Shown: positions 25,417 through 39,399 of the stretch, piece after piece | Layout of the letters: every line of letters begins with the position of its first letter | Numbering within the stretch: position 1 is the first letter of the stretch | DNA from: Microcebus murinus | Taxonomy: Eukaryota; Chordata; Mammalia; Primates; Cheirogaleidae | Reading direction: 5' to 3' | NCBI RefSeq assembly: GCF_040939455.1 | Contig: NC_134109.1 | Span: forward strand, 68,240,501 to 68,304,500 | DNA: 64,000 nt | Notes under the pieces: model-generated | Told to the model about the DNA's origin: nothing | The model's database searches: none | What the model saw: the letters and a program-made list of their open reading frames with translations, nothing else | Translations under genes and position numbers: made by a program

Positions 25417-27378
25417 AAGTAAATTATGTCATATTCATATGTCACATCTACATGACAGAATAAGATGGAGTTATTAAAAATTGCACTATTTAACTTCTCA
25501 CTTCTTAAGTGTGGGCTGAGCATAGTAACTTCCTTCCAAACAGCACAAGATGGAAAAAGGGAAATTAAAAGAGTAATTTTACAGTGGGAAATCTGACAAA
25601 CACTACCTTAGCCAGGTGATTAAGATCAATAGTGATAAATAGGGTTTTTGTATGTAACCTTGGTATGGTGCCGTAAAAATAGCAGTTAACTTCTATGATC
25701 TTCCACCAAAAACCCATAATTCCAATCTAATCATGAGAAAAACATAAGACCAATCTAATAAAGTGACATTCTGCAAAATGCATGACAACAATGCCTCAGA
25801 AGTGTCAAGGTCATCAAAAACAAGAAAAGTATTAGAAACTATCACAGCCAAAAAGAACCTAAGGAGACATGACAACTAAATTTAACATGGTACCTTGGAT
25901 AGGATCCTGGATCAGAATATCTGAAGAAGGATATTAGGTAAAACAATCAAATAAAAAACGAATAAACTATGGACTGGAGTTAATAATAATGTATCAATAC
26001 CACTACATCAATTGTAATAAATGTACCATACTAATGTAAATATTAGTAATAGATAAAATTAGGCATGGGATATATCTAAAAGTATACCAAAATATGAAAC
26101 TCATTTAAAAGTAAAAAAAAACAATGCTATAAATGGAAAATTCCTTGATAGAGAAGAACATTATCTCTACATTTTTAACCTAAAAAAGTTTAGACTACCT
26201 TATATATAGCAGAATACCATTCTAATTATAAAAATATATATTTGCATGGGGGGAAATCTTTTAAAAAATACACCAAAATTTTAAGAGTGGCTGTTGCTAA
26301 TAATTTCGCTTTTTGTTTGCTTAATTATAATACATATAAACAATAAATGATGTTTACTAAGATATACTTAATTCCATCGTGTAATACATATACTGTTTTA
26401 TGTTAAGTAATATAGTATATCAAAGATTATGTCTACTGTTATAACAACTATTCAAATAAATATTTTATATATGATACATACACACACATTTGCATATGTG
26501 CATGTGTATACATTTATTCAAGGAAGCTTATTATAATGAAAATTATTTGTTCAAAGATATAACCTACTGGCTAATTTTTTCTTCTATTTTTTAACATTCT
26601 GTAAATCTTTTATACAACAATGCATTTAGGAAAGTAAGCTTGTTTTTAAAACGTACACCTTGAAAAAGATTAAGCTAAAAACAAGCAATTTGCTGAATGT
26701 CTGCCATTGATCAGTGTACTCAGACTATGAACAAATAATTTTAAGTGTAAAAGTAATACATTCTTATCCTGACAAGGAAGTTAAATGCAGAACATGTAGA
26801 TGAGAAAATTAAAACCATTGAGAATTCTACCACCCTAAGATCATCATCATTAATACCTAAGCATATTTCTTTCCAACATTTTTCTGGGTGTTCACAGGTC
26901 ATGTTCCTTTAACAGAATTGGAATGGAGCTGTTTAGAACTCATAATGCTTTCTTTCCATGACTCTTTTCTCCATTTTCATGTTGGTGAGAGTTCCAGGAT
27001 GAACTGTGTACAGTTCTTTATGGACAACCTAAGACTGTGAGGCCCAGGAGTATCAGACACATGGCTCTCTGGACACCGGACAGAGCAAACTTACTGTACA
27101 GTTACTGTTTGTCCAGCATCCATTTCCTCATCAATTGGCAACAGTAACCAGCACATCTTGAGCACCCCTGCTCCCATGTACAGGCACCATGGTTGGCATG
27201 ATACAGTCCCCACCTCAGCTTAAGGAGTGCTAAATGCTCAAAGCAAAAGCCAATCAGGCCACTCAATTTTGATGGAACCAACGATAATTTATTTCAATCC
27301 AAAGAATATTAAATCCAGGACTTTTGTTGAAAATCTTGGGATAAGACCATCTCTCTTTCTTACAGAATATTTACCTTT
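25417..27378 (+). other. AT-rich old L1 and unassigned sequence
   Basis: 25417-25500 continues the ancient L1 interrupted by the provirus. 25500-26760 is AT-rich, probably L1M 3' UTR. A microsatellite-like stretch with 'acacacacatttgcatatg' lies near 26480. 26880-27378 is unassigned. No gene was seen. Confidence 0.45.
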
Positions 27379-27893
27379 AAAGAGGGGATTCCATGTTTAT
27401 AGCAGCACAATTCACAATTGCAAAGCTGTGGAAACAACCCAAGTACCCATCAATTCAGGAGTGGATTAATAAAATGTGGTATATGTGTACCATGGAATAC
27501 TACTCAGCTTTAAGAAACAATAGTGATATAGCACCTCTTGTATTTTCCTGGATAGAGCTGGAACCCATTCTACTAAGTGAAGTATCTCAAGAATGGAAAA
27601 ACAAGCACCACATGTACTCACCAGCAAATTGGTATTAACAGATCAACACCTAAGTGGACATAGGAGTAACATTTATCGGGTGTTGGGAGGGTGGGAGAAG
27701 GGAGGAGGGGATGAGTATATACAACCACAATGAGTAAGATATGCAACGTTTGGGGGATGGACACGCTTGAAGCTCTTACTCTAGGGGGGAGGAGGTGCAT
27801 GGGCAATATATATAACCTTAACACTTGTACCCCCATAATATGCTAAAATAAATAAATAAATAAAAATTAAAAATAAAAAAAGAGGGGATTCCA
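27379..27893 (+). mobile_element. 5'-truncated L1 3' end with 15-bp duplication
   Basis: It begins in the ORF2 C-terminus ('atgtttatagcagcac') and ends 'acccccataatatgct' with an (AAAT)n-A tail. The flanking repeat aaagaggggattcca occurs at 27379-27393 and 27879-27893. Confidence 0.93.
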
Positions 27894-28004
27894 AATATTC
27901 CCAAAAGATGAGTCTGTGATGGTGATAAGATAGAAAGTGGGGTATTTGTTTGGGATATTCAACTCTGCATGCTATTAAGGTGAATCCAGCCTCTATTAAT
28001 TAAG

Positions 28005-28118
28005 GAGATATAAATGTTTTGGTTTCATTACAAGGATATCTTGTGAAGTGCTTAAGTCAGGGCTTTTGGTGTGCCCATTACCAGAATAGTGTTCATTGTG
28101 CCAATAAGTAAGTCCTAT
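28005..28118 (-). mobile_element. Short L1 3' UTR fragment, reverse orientation
   Basis: 'aaggatatcttgtgaagtgctt' through 'gtgttcattgtgccaataagtaag' is a diverged tandem copy of the start of the next reversed L1 segment (28140-28250). Confidence 0.7.
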
Positions 28119-28121
28119 GGT

Positions 28122-29145
28122 TTTTTTATTTCAAAATATTAATTAAGGGGGTACAAGTGTTTTTGTTATATGGATATCTTGCATAATACTTCAGTCAGAG
28201 CTTTCGGTGTGCCCATCATGAGGATGCTATTCATTGTACCCAGTACGTAAGTTTTTATTGCATACACACCCTCTAGTCCTCCCCCTTCTTGGTTTCTCAT
28301 GTCCATTATCTCACTTTATGTCCAAATATACCCAGCTGTTAACTCCTACTTATTAGTGAGAATGTATGGTGTTTGGTTTTCCATTCCTGAGATACTTAAG
28401 TTAGAATAATGTTCTCCATTTACTCCATGTTGCTAAAAATGACATTAATTCATTTCTTTTATGGCTGAGTAGTATTCTATGGTATATATATGCTACACTT
28501 TCTTTATCCACCCATGAACTGAAGGCACTTAGGTTGATTCCATATCTTCCAATTGTGAATGGTGTTGCAATAAACATTTAAGTGCAGGTGTCTTTTTGAT
28601 AAAATGACTTCATTTTCTTTGGGTAGATACCCAGCAATGGGATTGCTGGATAGAATGGTAGGTCTACATTTTTTTTTTTTGAGGAATCTACATACTATTT
28701 CCCATAGATGTTGCACTAATATGAAGCCCCACCAACAGTGTAGAAACATTCCTTTCTCTCTGCATCCATCTCAGCATTTATTGTTTTTTTTTAAGCTTTT
28801 TAATAATGGCTATTCTGATAGTGGGAAGGTGGTATTGCCATGTAGTATTGATTTGAATGATTAGTGATGTTGAGCATTTTTACATATCTTTGTTGGCCAT
28901 TTGTCTATCTTCTTTGAAAAACCTTCTGTTCATGTCTTTTGTCCACCTTTTAATGGGCTTATTTGGTTTTTTGTTGCTGATTTGAATGGTTTTTTTGTAT
29001 ATTCTGGATGTCAGTCCTTTATGAGATGTACAATTTGTAAATATTTTCTCCCAATCTGTAGGTTGCCTATTGACTCTTGCACTCTTTTCTTTGCTGTGCA
29101 GAAGTTTTTGATTTAATTAAGTCCTATTTGTTTATTATTGTTGCT
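28122..29145 (-). mobile_element. L1 3' segment, reverse orientation (end of ORF2 + 3' UTR)
   Basis: Read on the - strand this runs from an ORF2 point just after 'ttctgcacagcaaagaaaag' (29085-29110 region) through the end of ORF2 to the 3' UTR, ending near 28122. The direction flips abruptly at about 29145. It is more diverged than the L1s at 4851 and 51020. Confidence 0.82.
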
Positions 29146-29424
29146 AAAATGACAGATAAGGAATTCCAAATATGGATCATAAGGGAATTCAATGACATTC
29201 AAAAGAAAATTGAAAACCAACTCAAAGAAACTAGAAAAACAATTCTGGAAATGAATAAAAAACTTACTATAGAGATAGACATATTTAAACCAAACAAATA
29301 GAACTTCTGGAAATGAAAAATTCATTTAGATAAATACAAAACACAGTGGAAAGTTTTAAGAGTAGACTACAAGAAAGAATTTCAAGCTTCAAAAAAACTC
29401 TTTCCAATTAACCCATTCAGGTAA

Positions 29425-29461
<37 letters not shown>

Positions 29462-30535
29462 CAAAGAATCAAGAGGAACAAGCAAAGTCTATAAGAAATA
29501 AAAAATTATTATAAATTGGACAAATATAAGAATCATACGCATCCCTGAGGGTCAAAAAGAAAAAGCACAAGGCCTGGAAAACCTATTGCAAGGAATAATT
29601 GATAAAAAAATACCCCTGGTCTTGCTATGGATTTAGACATCCAGATACAAGAAGCTCAATGAAAACCTGGGAGGGACATTCATTGGGGAAAGGGAATCAA
29701 CAAGGAATATAGTCATCAGACTGGACAAAGTCAACAGGAATGAGGAACTCTTATGACCATGAGGTAAAAACATCAAGTAACTTATAAAGAAAAACTCATG
29801 ACATTAGCAGGAAATTTCTCAAGAGAAACCTTACAAGCCAGATACGAATGGCATCCTATCTTTAGTCTTCTTAAATAGAACAACTGTCAGCCAGAAATTT
29901 TGTATACTGCTCAAGTAAGATTCATAACTGAAGGGGAAATAAAGTTTTTCACAGACAAGTAATTAACTAAGGGTATTTGATTCTACCAGACTCACCCTAC
30001 AGGAAATGCTCAAAATTACATTATACATACAACAGCACAATAGATACCAACCAATGTAAAAACACCCAAAAGTTATAGCTCACAGCTCTTACAACCAATA
30101 GCATAAGAGGGAAATAAAACAATAAGCTGTCATTCAACATGTTGAACAGAATAGCATCCCACATATCAGTACTCAACATAAATGTTCTGAATGTCCTGCT
30201 TAAAAGTCATAGACTGACTGAATGGATGAAAAAACACAACCCAAATATTTGCTGTCTCCTAGAAACATATCTAAACTATAAGGACTCACACAGGCTCAAG
30301 GTAATGGAATGGACAAAAATATTCCATGCAAATAGAAACCAAAGATGAGGTGGTGTAGCTATTTTTAAATGAGATAAAATAGAATTTAAATCAACAGTAG
30401 TTAAAAAAGAAAAAAGACAAAGATGGTCATTATATAATGGTAAAGGGAACAATTCAATAAGAAGACATAACAATCCCAAATATATAGGCACATAACACTG
30501 GAGCTCTTAGCTTCAAAAGGAAACTGTTCTAGATA
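29146..30535 (+). mobile_element. L1 segment, forward (ORF1 to start of ORF2)
   Basis: It starts inside ORF1 ('gaattccaaatatggatcat') and proceeds through the ORF1 C-terminus and inter-ORF region to the ORF2 endonuclease ('gctgtctcctagaaac'). All frames are heavily interrupted. It is followed without gap by an inverted segment. Confidence 0.82.
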
Positions 30536-31688
30536 AACAAGAGACTGCATTTGCTGAGACTGGTTTTGTGGCATAAGATGTGATCAGTCTCGGAGAATCT
30601 CTCATGTGTTGAGGGGGAAAAAAGTATATTCAGTAGTTTCTAGGAAGATTGTTCTGTAAATGAGTGCTAGCTCCATTTGTTCTAAAGTACTGTTTAAATT
30701 TGGTGTTTATTTATTTATTTTGTGCTTTGATGACCTGTCTAGTTCTGTCAGTGGAGTGTTGAGGTCCCCAACTATTAAGTTGTTACTGTTTACTTCTTTG
30801 CTTTCATCTAGAAGAATTTGGTTTATGAAACATGGAGCTCCTATGTTATGTGCATATATATTTGGGATTGTTTTGTCTTTTTATTGAATTGTTCCCTTTA
30901 CCATTATATAATGACCACTTTTGTCTTTTTTTCATTTTAACCACTGTTGATTCAAATTCTATTTTATCTGATTTAAAAATGCCTACACCTGCTCATTTTT
31001 GGTTTCTATTTGCATGGATTATTTTTGTCCATTCCATTACCTTTTGTCTGTGTGAGTCCTTATGGATTATATGTGTTTCTAGGAAATAGCAAATATTTAG
31101 GTTGTGTTTTTTCATCCATTCATTCAGTCTATGACTTTTAAGTGGGACATTCAGACCATTAATGTTGAGTGTTAGTACTGATATGTAGGATGCTATTCTG
31201 TTCAACATGTTGAATGGCAGCTTATTGTTTTGTTTCCCTCTTGTGCTATTGGTTTATAAGAGCTGTGAAGTATAACTTTTGGGTATATTTACACCTGTTG
31301 GTGTCTATTGTGCTGTTGCATGTATAATGGACTTTTGAGTGTTTCCTGTAGGGTGGATCTAGTAATGACAAAATCCTTTAGTATTTACTTGTCTGTGAAA
31401 AACTTTATTTCCCCTTCAGTTATGAAACTTACTTGAGCAGTATACAAAATCTTTGGCTGACAGTTGTTCTATTTAAGAAGACTAAAGATAGGATGCCATT
31501 CATATCTGGCTTGTAAGGTTTCTCTTGAGAAATTTCCTGTTAATGTCATGAGTTTTTCTTTATAAGTTACTTGATGTTTTCACCTCATGGCTCATAAGAG
31601 TTCCTCGTTCCTGTTGACTTTGTCCAGTCTGATGACTATATGCCTTGTTGATTCCCTTTTCACAAAGAATGTCCCTCCCAGGTTTTCT
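30536..31688 (-). mobile_element. L1 segment, inverted relative to both neighbours
   Basis: Its reverse complement covers ORF1 end through ORF2 endonuclease. About 30820-31685 is an inverted copy of about 29645-30520 at perhaps 85-90% identity. About 30540-30820 corresponds to the forward sequence around 31960-32545 (without its Alu). Confidence 0.82.
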
Positions 31689-34341
<2,653 letters not shown>

Positions 34342-34561
34342 TATCAGCTTTTCAAAGGCAGGAGCCATGTCTCTCATACCCTTGGATCTGCTTGCTAAAT
34401 AATTGTTCATGATTTGATCAGAATGCAAAAAGAGCTCAGAGCTCAGACAAGAAGACATTCTTCATTTAGTTCAATCACTTAGGAGCTTCTGAGGTTCTCA
34501 CCCTTCCACTAGCTGCAGCTGCAGCCTCCACCTATTGTCCATTATTCTTGCTTTCACCTTG

Positions 34562-34590
34562 TGACTCAGCAGCAGAGTGGCAAATGTGGT
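34562..34590 (+). promoter_or_regulatory. AP-1 and RUNX/CBF sites upstream of the GZMH-like gene
   Basis: A consensus AP-1 site TGACTCA (34562-34568) and TGTGGT, a RUNX/CBF core (34585-34590), lie 17 bases apart and about 200 bases before the start codon. Known granzyme B promoters use adjacent AP-1 and CBF sites for T/NK-cell activation. Function here is inferred. Confidence 0.6.
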
Positions 34591-34732
34591 AACAGTGCCA
34601 TTTTCACTTTAACCAAACCAGAGAACTTTGGCAAGCTAACTTGTATAATGACACCCATCAAAACCAAGAGAGCACACACTAGGAGGTCTGCGAGGTCACT
34701 AGGCCCGCCCCTCTTTCATCCCACTCCCATGG

Positions 34733-34740
34733 TTTTATAT
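34733..34740 (+). promoter_or_regulatory. Probable TATA box of the GZMH-like gene
   Basis: ttttatat lies about 52 bases before the ATG. The surrounding block ('gaggtcact.ggcccgcccc', 'gcagccttcctga') is shared with the promoter of the granzyme gene at 61998. Confidence 0.6.
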
Positions 34741-34791
34741 TTGGGTGGAGCAAACACCAGCATTGCTGATGTGGGCAGCCTTCCTGAGGAG

Positions 34792-37700
34792 ATGCAGCCG
34801 CTCCTGTTCCTGTTGGCCTTTCTCCTGCCTCCCACGGCTGGGATAGGTAAGTGACCATTGCTATTCCAGAGGCCTGAGCCTATCTTACAAAATCCCTGTA
34901 TCTGTGACCCCTGCACCCTGCACTGGTCAGGAAGTTTCCTCAGTCTGCCCCAGCTCCCATCCCACACCCAGACTTCTAAGTCTGATGCTAGATAGACACT
35001 CAACAAGGATGGCAGAAGGAAGGGTGTTCCCTAAAAGGTTTAGTAGGTGTTAGCTGCTCTGCAAACCTCTCCTTGATGACTTGGAAAGTGAATTTTTCGT
35101 AGAAAGGCATTTGGTAGAAAATGTGAAGCTACAAAAGATAAGTAATACTCAACCCTCACTCCAATCCAGGAAAACGCAGCTCTAGGTATTTCCATTTCCT
35201 TTGAGCTTTACTTGGCCAGTATGGTCCCTCTCTTCTCAACTGTGCCACTTGCTCTGATTTCTGATTCCCTTCAATACCAAAGCTTACCTATCCTATCTCT
35301 CTCCCTTCATCATCCTAGTCCTGCTCCCCAGTGGCTGCTCTGACAAGCAGAAATGTAGCCTGCAGCAGTGAATGCTGTCACAGGACCCAGCTTAAGAACC
35401 AGTTGAATTATTCAGTGCCCTCCCCACTCTAACTGCTGTCCCCGAGAGAAACCCATGGTGCAACAGATCTCAGAGATGGCAGATGGCTGCAACCACAGCT
35501 CTCCTGTGGCCTTGGCTCCACCCAGGACTATGCAGTCCATGTTTTGCTAGCATCTTCTTTCCCCTGCCTTCCCAGGTCCTTGGCTACTCCACCATCTTTG
35601 GCAGTGCTTCCCCCACCATCCCAGCAGCCCTGAAGCCCACCAGCACCACCCCCACCACACACCAGCCAAAGCCTAACTTAACTGGAAGCCATTCATTCGT
35701 GCAGCCAAAAAACAATTTCTAAGAACCTAGGATGTGAACCCAGACCCTACATATGGATTTTAGAAAATCCAACTCCATATGCTCGTGGGTAAATCATTAG
35801 AAAATGGCACTGACGGGGATGATAGCAAAGGCTCAGAGGAAGCAGGGACACTCACTGAGAAGGAAAGAACCAGGGAAGTCCTGTCCAGGATCCTCTGGGG
35901 CTCTGCTGTCCCGAACATAGATTTTACATCCTCTCTGTGTCTGCAGGAGGATGCAATGACAAGTTCTGCCCCATTTTTTAAAAGGGGTTCTGAGTTTTGA
36001 GGTTTAGGAGAGGCAGTTCCACCTGCAGGACCTGCTGCGTGCCAAGCCCAGGAGGAGGCTGTCTCACTGCACACCTCGCCCTCAAGCACCGCCTTCCTGA
36101 GCCTTTTCCCCTGCCCACACCTGCCGCAGCAATCTCCACTTCCAGTCTTTTCTTTCAGACCTGATCATCCGGGGCCATGAGGCCAAGCCCCACTCCCGCC
36201 CCTACATGGCCTATCTTCAGATCTGGAATCGGGGAACCCGGACGTGGTCCTCCTGCGGTGGTTTCCTGATCCGAGAAGACTTCGTGCTGACGGCCGCTCA
36301 CTGTTGGGGAAGGTGAGGACAAAATTTCCACACCCTCCTGTAAATACTCCCCAGACACCACTGTACTGTCTGGACACATGTGCAGGAGGACTTCTTGGAG
36401 AAAGAGGATAAGTGGGTCAGTCCCGTGGGGGGAGAGGAAGCTTAGTGTCAGAGGCACTGCTGAGGACAGAAAATCCCAGAGTGATCACGCCTGTCATATG
36501 CAGAGCTGGGGACATGCTTCAGCATGAGAATGGAAACTCAAGCAGTCTCACCTGTCTCCCCAGGGGGAGCTGACCCCTGAGAACCACTGGCCCAATAAGC
36601 AGAATGCCACCTCCTGGGACACTCCCAGACCCTGCCCTGCCCTGCCTGTCACTTGCTTGTCATGGCCTTTGGGCTGTACCCCTGTGACTCCACACATACA
36701 CAGCCTCTTTCTGCTGTCTGTGCAGCTCCATAAATGTCACCCTGGGGGCTCACAACATCAGGAAGCATGAGAAGACCCAGCAGGTCATCCATGTGAGAAG
36801 AGCCACCCGCCACCCAGCATATGATTCTAAGAGACTTTTCAATGACATCATGCTGCTGCAGGTGAGGCAAAGTTCTGCTGCTCTAGCTCTGCTGGTCCCC
36901 TTGGCCCTCCCACTGTGACGCTGTCCCTTCTTCCCTCCTTTCCATCCTGCTGGGCCTCAGAGGAGAGGGGAGACAGCTCAGGCCCAGCACAGCACCAGGC
37001 CCAGGAGGCCACTGGCTGACCTGGGCTTGCTTGCCTCTTCCCCACCAGCTGGAGAGAAAGGCCAGGCTGACTTCAGCCGTGCAGCCCCTCAAGCTGCCCA
37101 AGCACATGGGCTGGGTGAAGCCAGGGGACAAGTGCAGTGTGGCCGGCTGGGGCCAGACTGCCATGGAGGGCAGAGGCTCAGACACGCTGCAGGAGGTGAC
37201 GCTCACCGTGCAACAGGACAGGACGTGCGAATTGGTCTACCACCAGAATTACCACAAGGACACAGAGATATGTGTGGGGGACCCAAAGACAACTAATATC
37301 AACTTCAAGGTCAGATTCCCAGCATCTCCACTGACAGGTCCCTGGGAGGAGGAATTGAGGGAGATCTGGGCTATGGGAGTGGCCGGCCACTACGCCCTAG
37401 GGTGAGGGTGGAGTACTAGTGCAGAGCTGGTACACTCAGGTTTGAGAGAAATCCCTCCAGACAAAGATTCAGATAGAAAGAAGTTTATTTTACTTTCCCA
37501 AGAGGGAAAGGGCAAAACACAAGAGAGAAAGGGGAACAGTGTGTTGGCCTAGAAAGCCAGTTACTCAGAATGTTTATTTAAGAAATGTAAAAAAGGGTAT
37601 GAAAGATGATTTATGGTTGTAGTCAAATCCACAGGGTGCTGTGAATTGTCATATCTGCTCCTTCTCTTCTTAGCGGGAAGCAGATAATAGAATGGGCTGT

Positions 37701-39292
37701 GTGGAACTGCTGTTTCTGTTCCTTTTCTTCAGCAATAGACTGATATCAGAAATGGCTGTTAGAGATCTTGTCATGACTTGCCCTCAAGATATGATTTGGG
37801 GCAGGAGCTGATGCCTGAAGTTTGTCCCCTCTGCTGTCCTGCAGGAGCTTCTCAGGAGCTACTCCCGGCTGTAGAGACAGATTCTAAAAGGCAGTTTTAG
37901 TCAATAGGTCTAGCAATCTTAAAAGGAAAAATTTACATTTCCTTTTTGTGTGCTGGGCTCCTCTTAGATGCAAACACAGAGCTCTGCAGGGCACCTGCCA
38001 GCAGGGAGAGAGAGACCAAACAGCAGGAAGAGAGCTCATGATTGATATTTAGATGTCATTAGAAAATTGTGGGATTAGGTATTTTCCAGTTATTTCAGCA
38101 CAGCCCTCCTCTTTCATTTCCCCCTTTCTATTGTTAAACTTAAAATTTCTATTTAAAAAACATGAACTCAGGGAAAATGGGCAGAGGTCTTTCTTCTGTA
38201 ACTGCTTCCACTGGTAATGGCCCTTGAGATCTTTTTATGGAGAGAGTTCATTTGAATTACTAAGGGGGAGACCATTGAAAATGTATGGTCTTGAAAGCTA
38301 CATTAGATGTGCAGTTATATATCTATGTTACCAGATAGTGGAGAATGCAGGGTGTGAAAAGGTAGAGCTAAATGCGGAGCTGCTAGGGGCAATAGCCAAG
38401 AAACCTAAGGGCACACATGGCAGGAGGAGTCACAGTTCTGAGAAGGCAGAGGGCCTCCTGGACCTGGGCACATGGAGAAGTCACAGAGCGCCCACTGTGG
38501 CAGACGTAGAGAGCACGGTTACCATCATTACGGCTCCCAGCGTGGGCAAGGAGCAGACGGTCCTGGTCTGTAAGGTGGCATCACAGAGGATATGAGAAGT
38601 ATAAAGAGGAGGCAAAGGGCAATGTGGAGCCATGTATACCACAGCATATTATCAGAACCTGGTATCCATGATGGGCTGGACGTTTAGGGAGTTCGCCATG
38701 GCTGGAAGCAGCTTCTGGAGCATCCAGGGCCAAAATCTCAGAAACTTAGCTGTGGCGGGAGTAGTGAGATTTATTTTTAAATGACCCTTTTCTAAGGTTG
38801 ACCATCCCTTTCACTCAGCCCAGAGCGTGGGCAGCCTGGGTATCCCAGGAATCCAGTCTTTAGTCCATGTCCTGTGCAGAGGGGGTAGGCGTGGGGAAGG
38901 ATCATCCCACAGCAGCGTTACCACCAGGATATGTCCCTGAGGACTGCAGAGAGAGGCTTGGCCTGGGTTGAGCTGGAAAGGACACTTAGGACCATACTGG
39001 AGCCCCAGGACTCAGGGAGGTGACAAGAAGGCTGCCCCAGCCCTGATGCCACACACACAGCCACCTAACAGAGACCACCCACCCATGCGTGGGGACACTA
39101 GCTCAATCTTCCTCTCTCTGCCCACAGGGGGATTCTGGTGGCCCCCTGGTGTGTAAGAAGGTGACCCAGGGCATTGTGTCTGGTGGAAGAATAAACGGAA
39201 CACCTCCAAGAATATACACGAAGGTCTCACATTTCCTTCCCTGGATATGGAAAATAATGAAGTATAGCAGCCAAAGAAAGCCCCAAAACTGA
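34792..39292 (+). CDS. GZMH: Granzyme H-like serine protease, complete five-exon gene
   Basis: Exons: 34792-34846, 36159-36312, 36726-36861, 37049-37309, 39128-39292. Phases 1, 2, 0, 0 match the granzyme family. The 256-residue product (human GZMH 246) has a leader ([14 protein letters not shown]), the catalytic triad His57 (LTAAHC), Asp102 (NDIMLL) and Ser195 (GDSGGP), the three disulfides typical of this group, and one NVT sequon. It would be a lymphocyte granule protease activated by dipeptide removal. Oddities: the activation dipeptide reads DL rather than GE/EE; the mature N-terminus is IIRG instead of IIGG; 214-216 is S-G-G (Tyr215 lost); Arg at 226 (TPPRIY) is a granzyme B trait; the C-terminus is about seven residues longer. 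GZMH is chosen from the 3' UTR and gene order. No stop or frameshift was found. Confidence 0.88.
36159..36312 (+). other. GZMH: GZMH-like exon 2 (N-terminus of mature enzyme and His57)
   Basis: Acceptor ttttctttcag, donor ag|gtgagg. It encodes the activation site and mature start ([13 protein letters not shown]) and LTAAHCWG. It is two codons longer than human exon 2 between 'MA' and 'CGG'. Confidence 0.9.
37310..39127 (+). other. GZMH-like intron 4, enlarged by an LTR-type insertion
   Basis: 1.82 kb. The donor is the weak sequence gtcaga; the acceptor is strong (ctctctctgcccacag). About 37440-38130 resembles a reversed retroviral LTR ('aagtttattttactttccc' near one end, 'cttttaaaaaggaaa'-like text near the other), family unknown. 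38130-38960 is unassigned. Confidence 0.5.
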
Positions 39293-39370
39293 CGTCCTCT
39301 GAGCCAGACCATCTTTTCTGAGGCAGAGGCGAGAATCCCACAGAGGTGGGCAGTGGGATCACAGAAGTGC

Positions 39371-39376
39371 AATAAA
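39371..39376 (+). promoter_or_regulatory. Polyadenylation signal AATAAA of the GZMH-like gene
   Basis: It lies 79 bases after the stop, in 'gtgcaataaatggatctct', which closely matches my recollection of the human GZMH 3' end and supports the assignment. Confidence 0.82.
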
Positions 39377-39399
39377 TGGATCTCTCGCATGAATATGAC

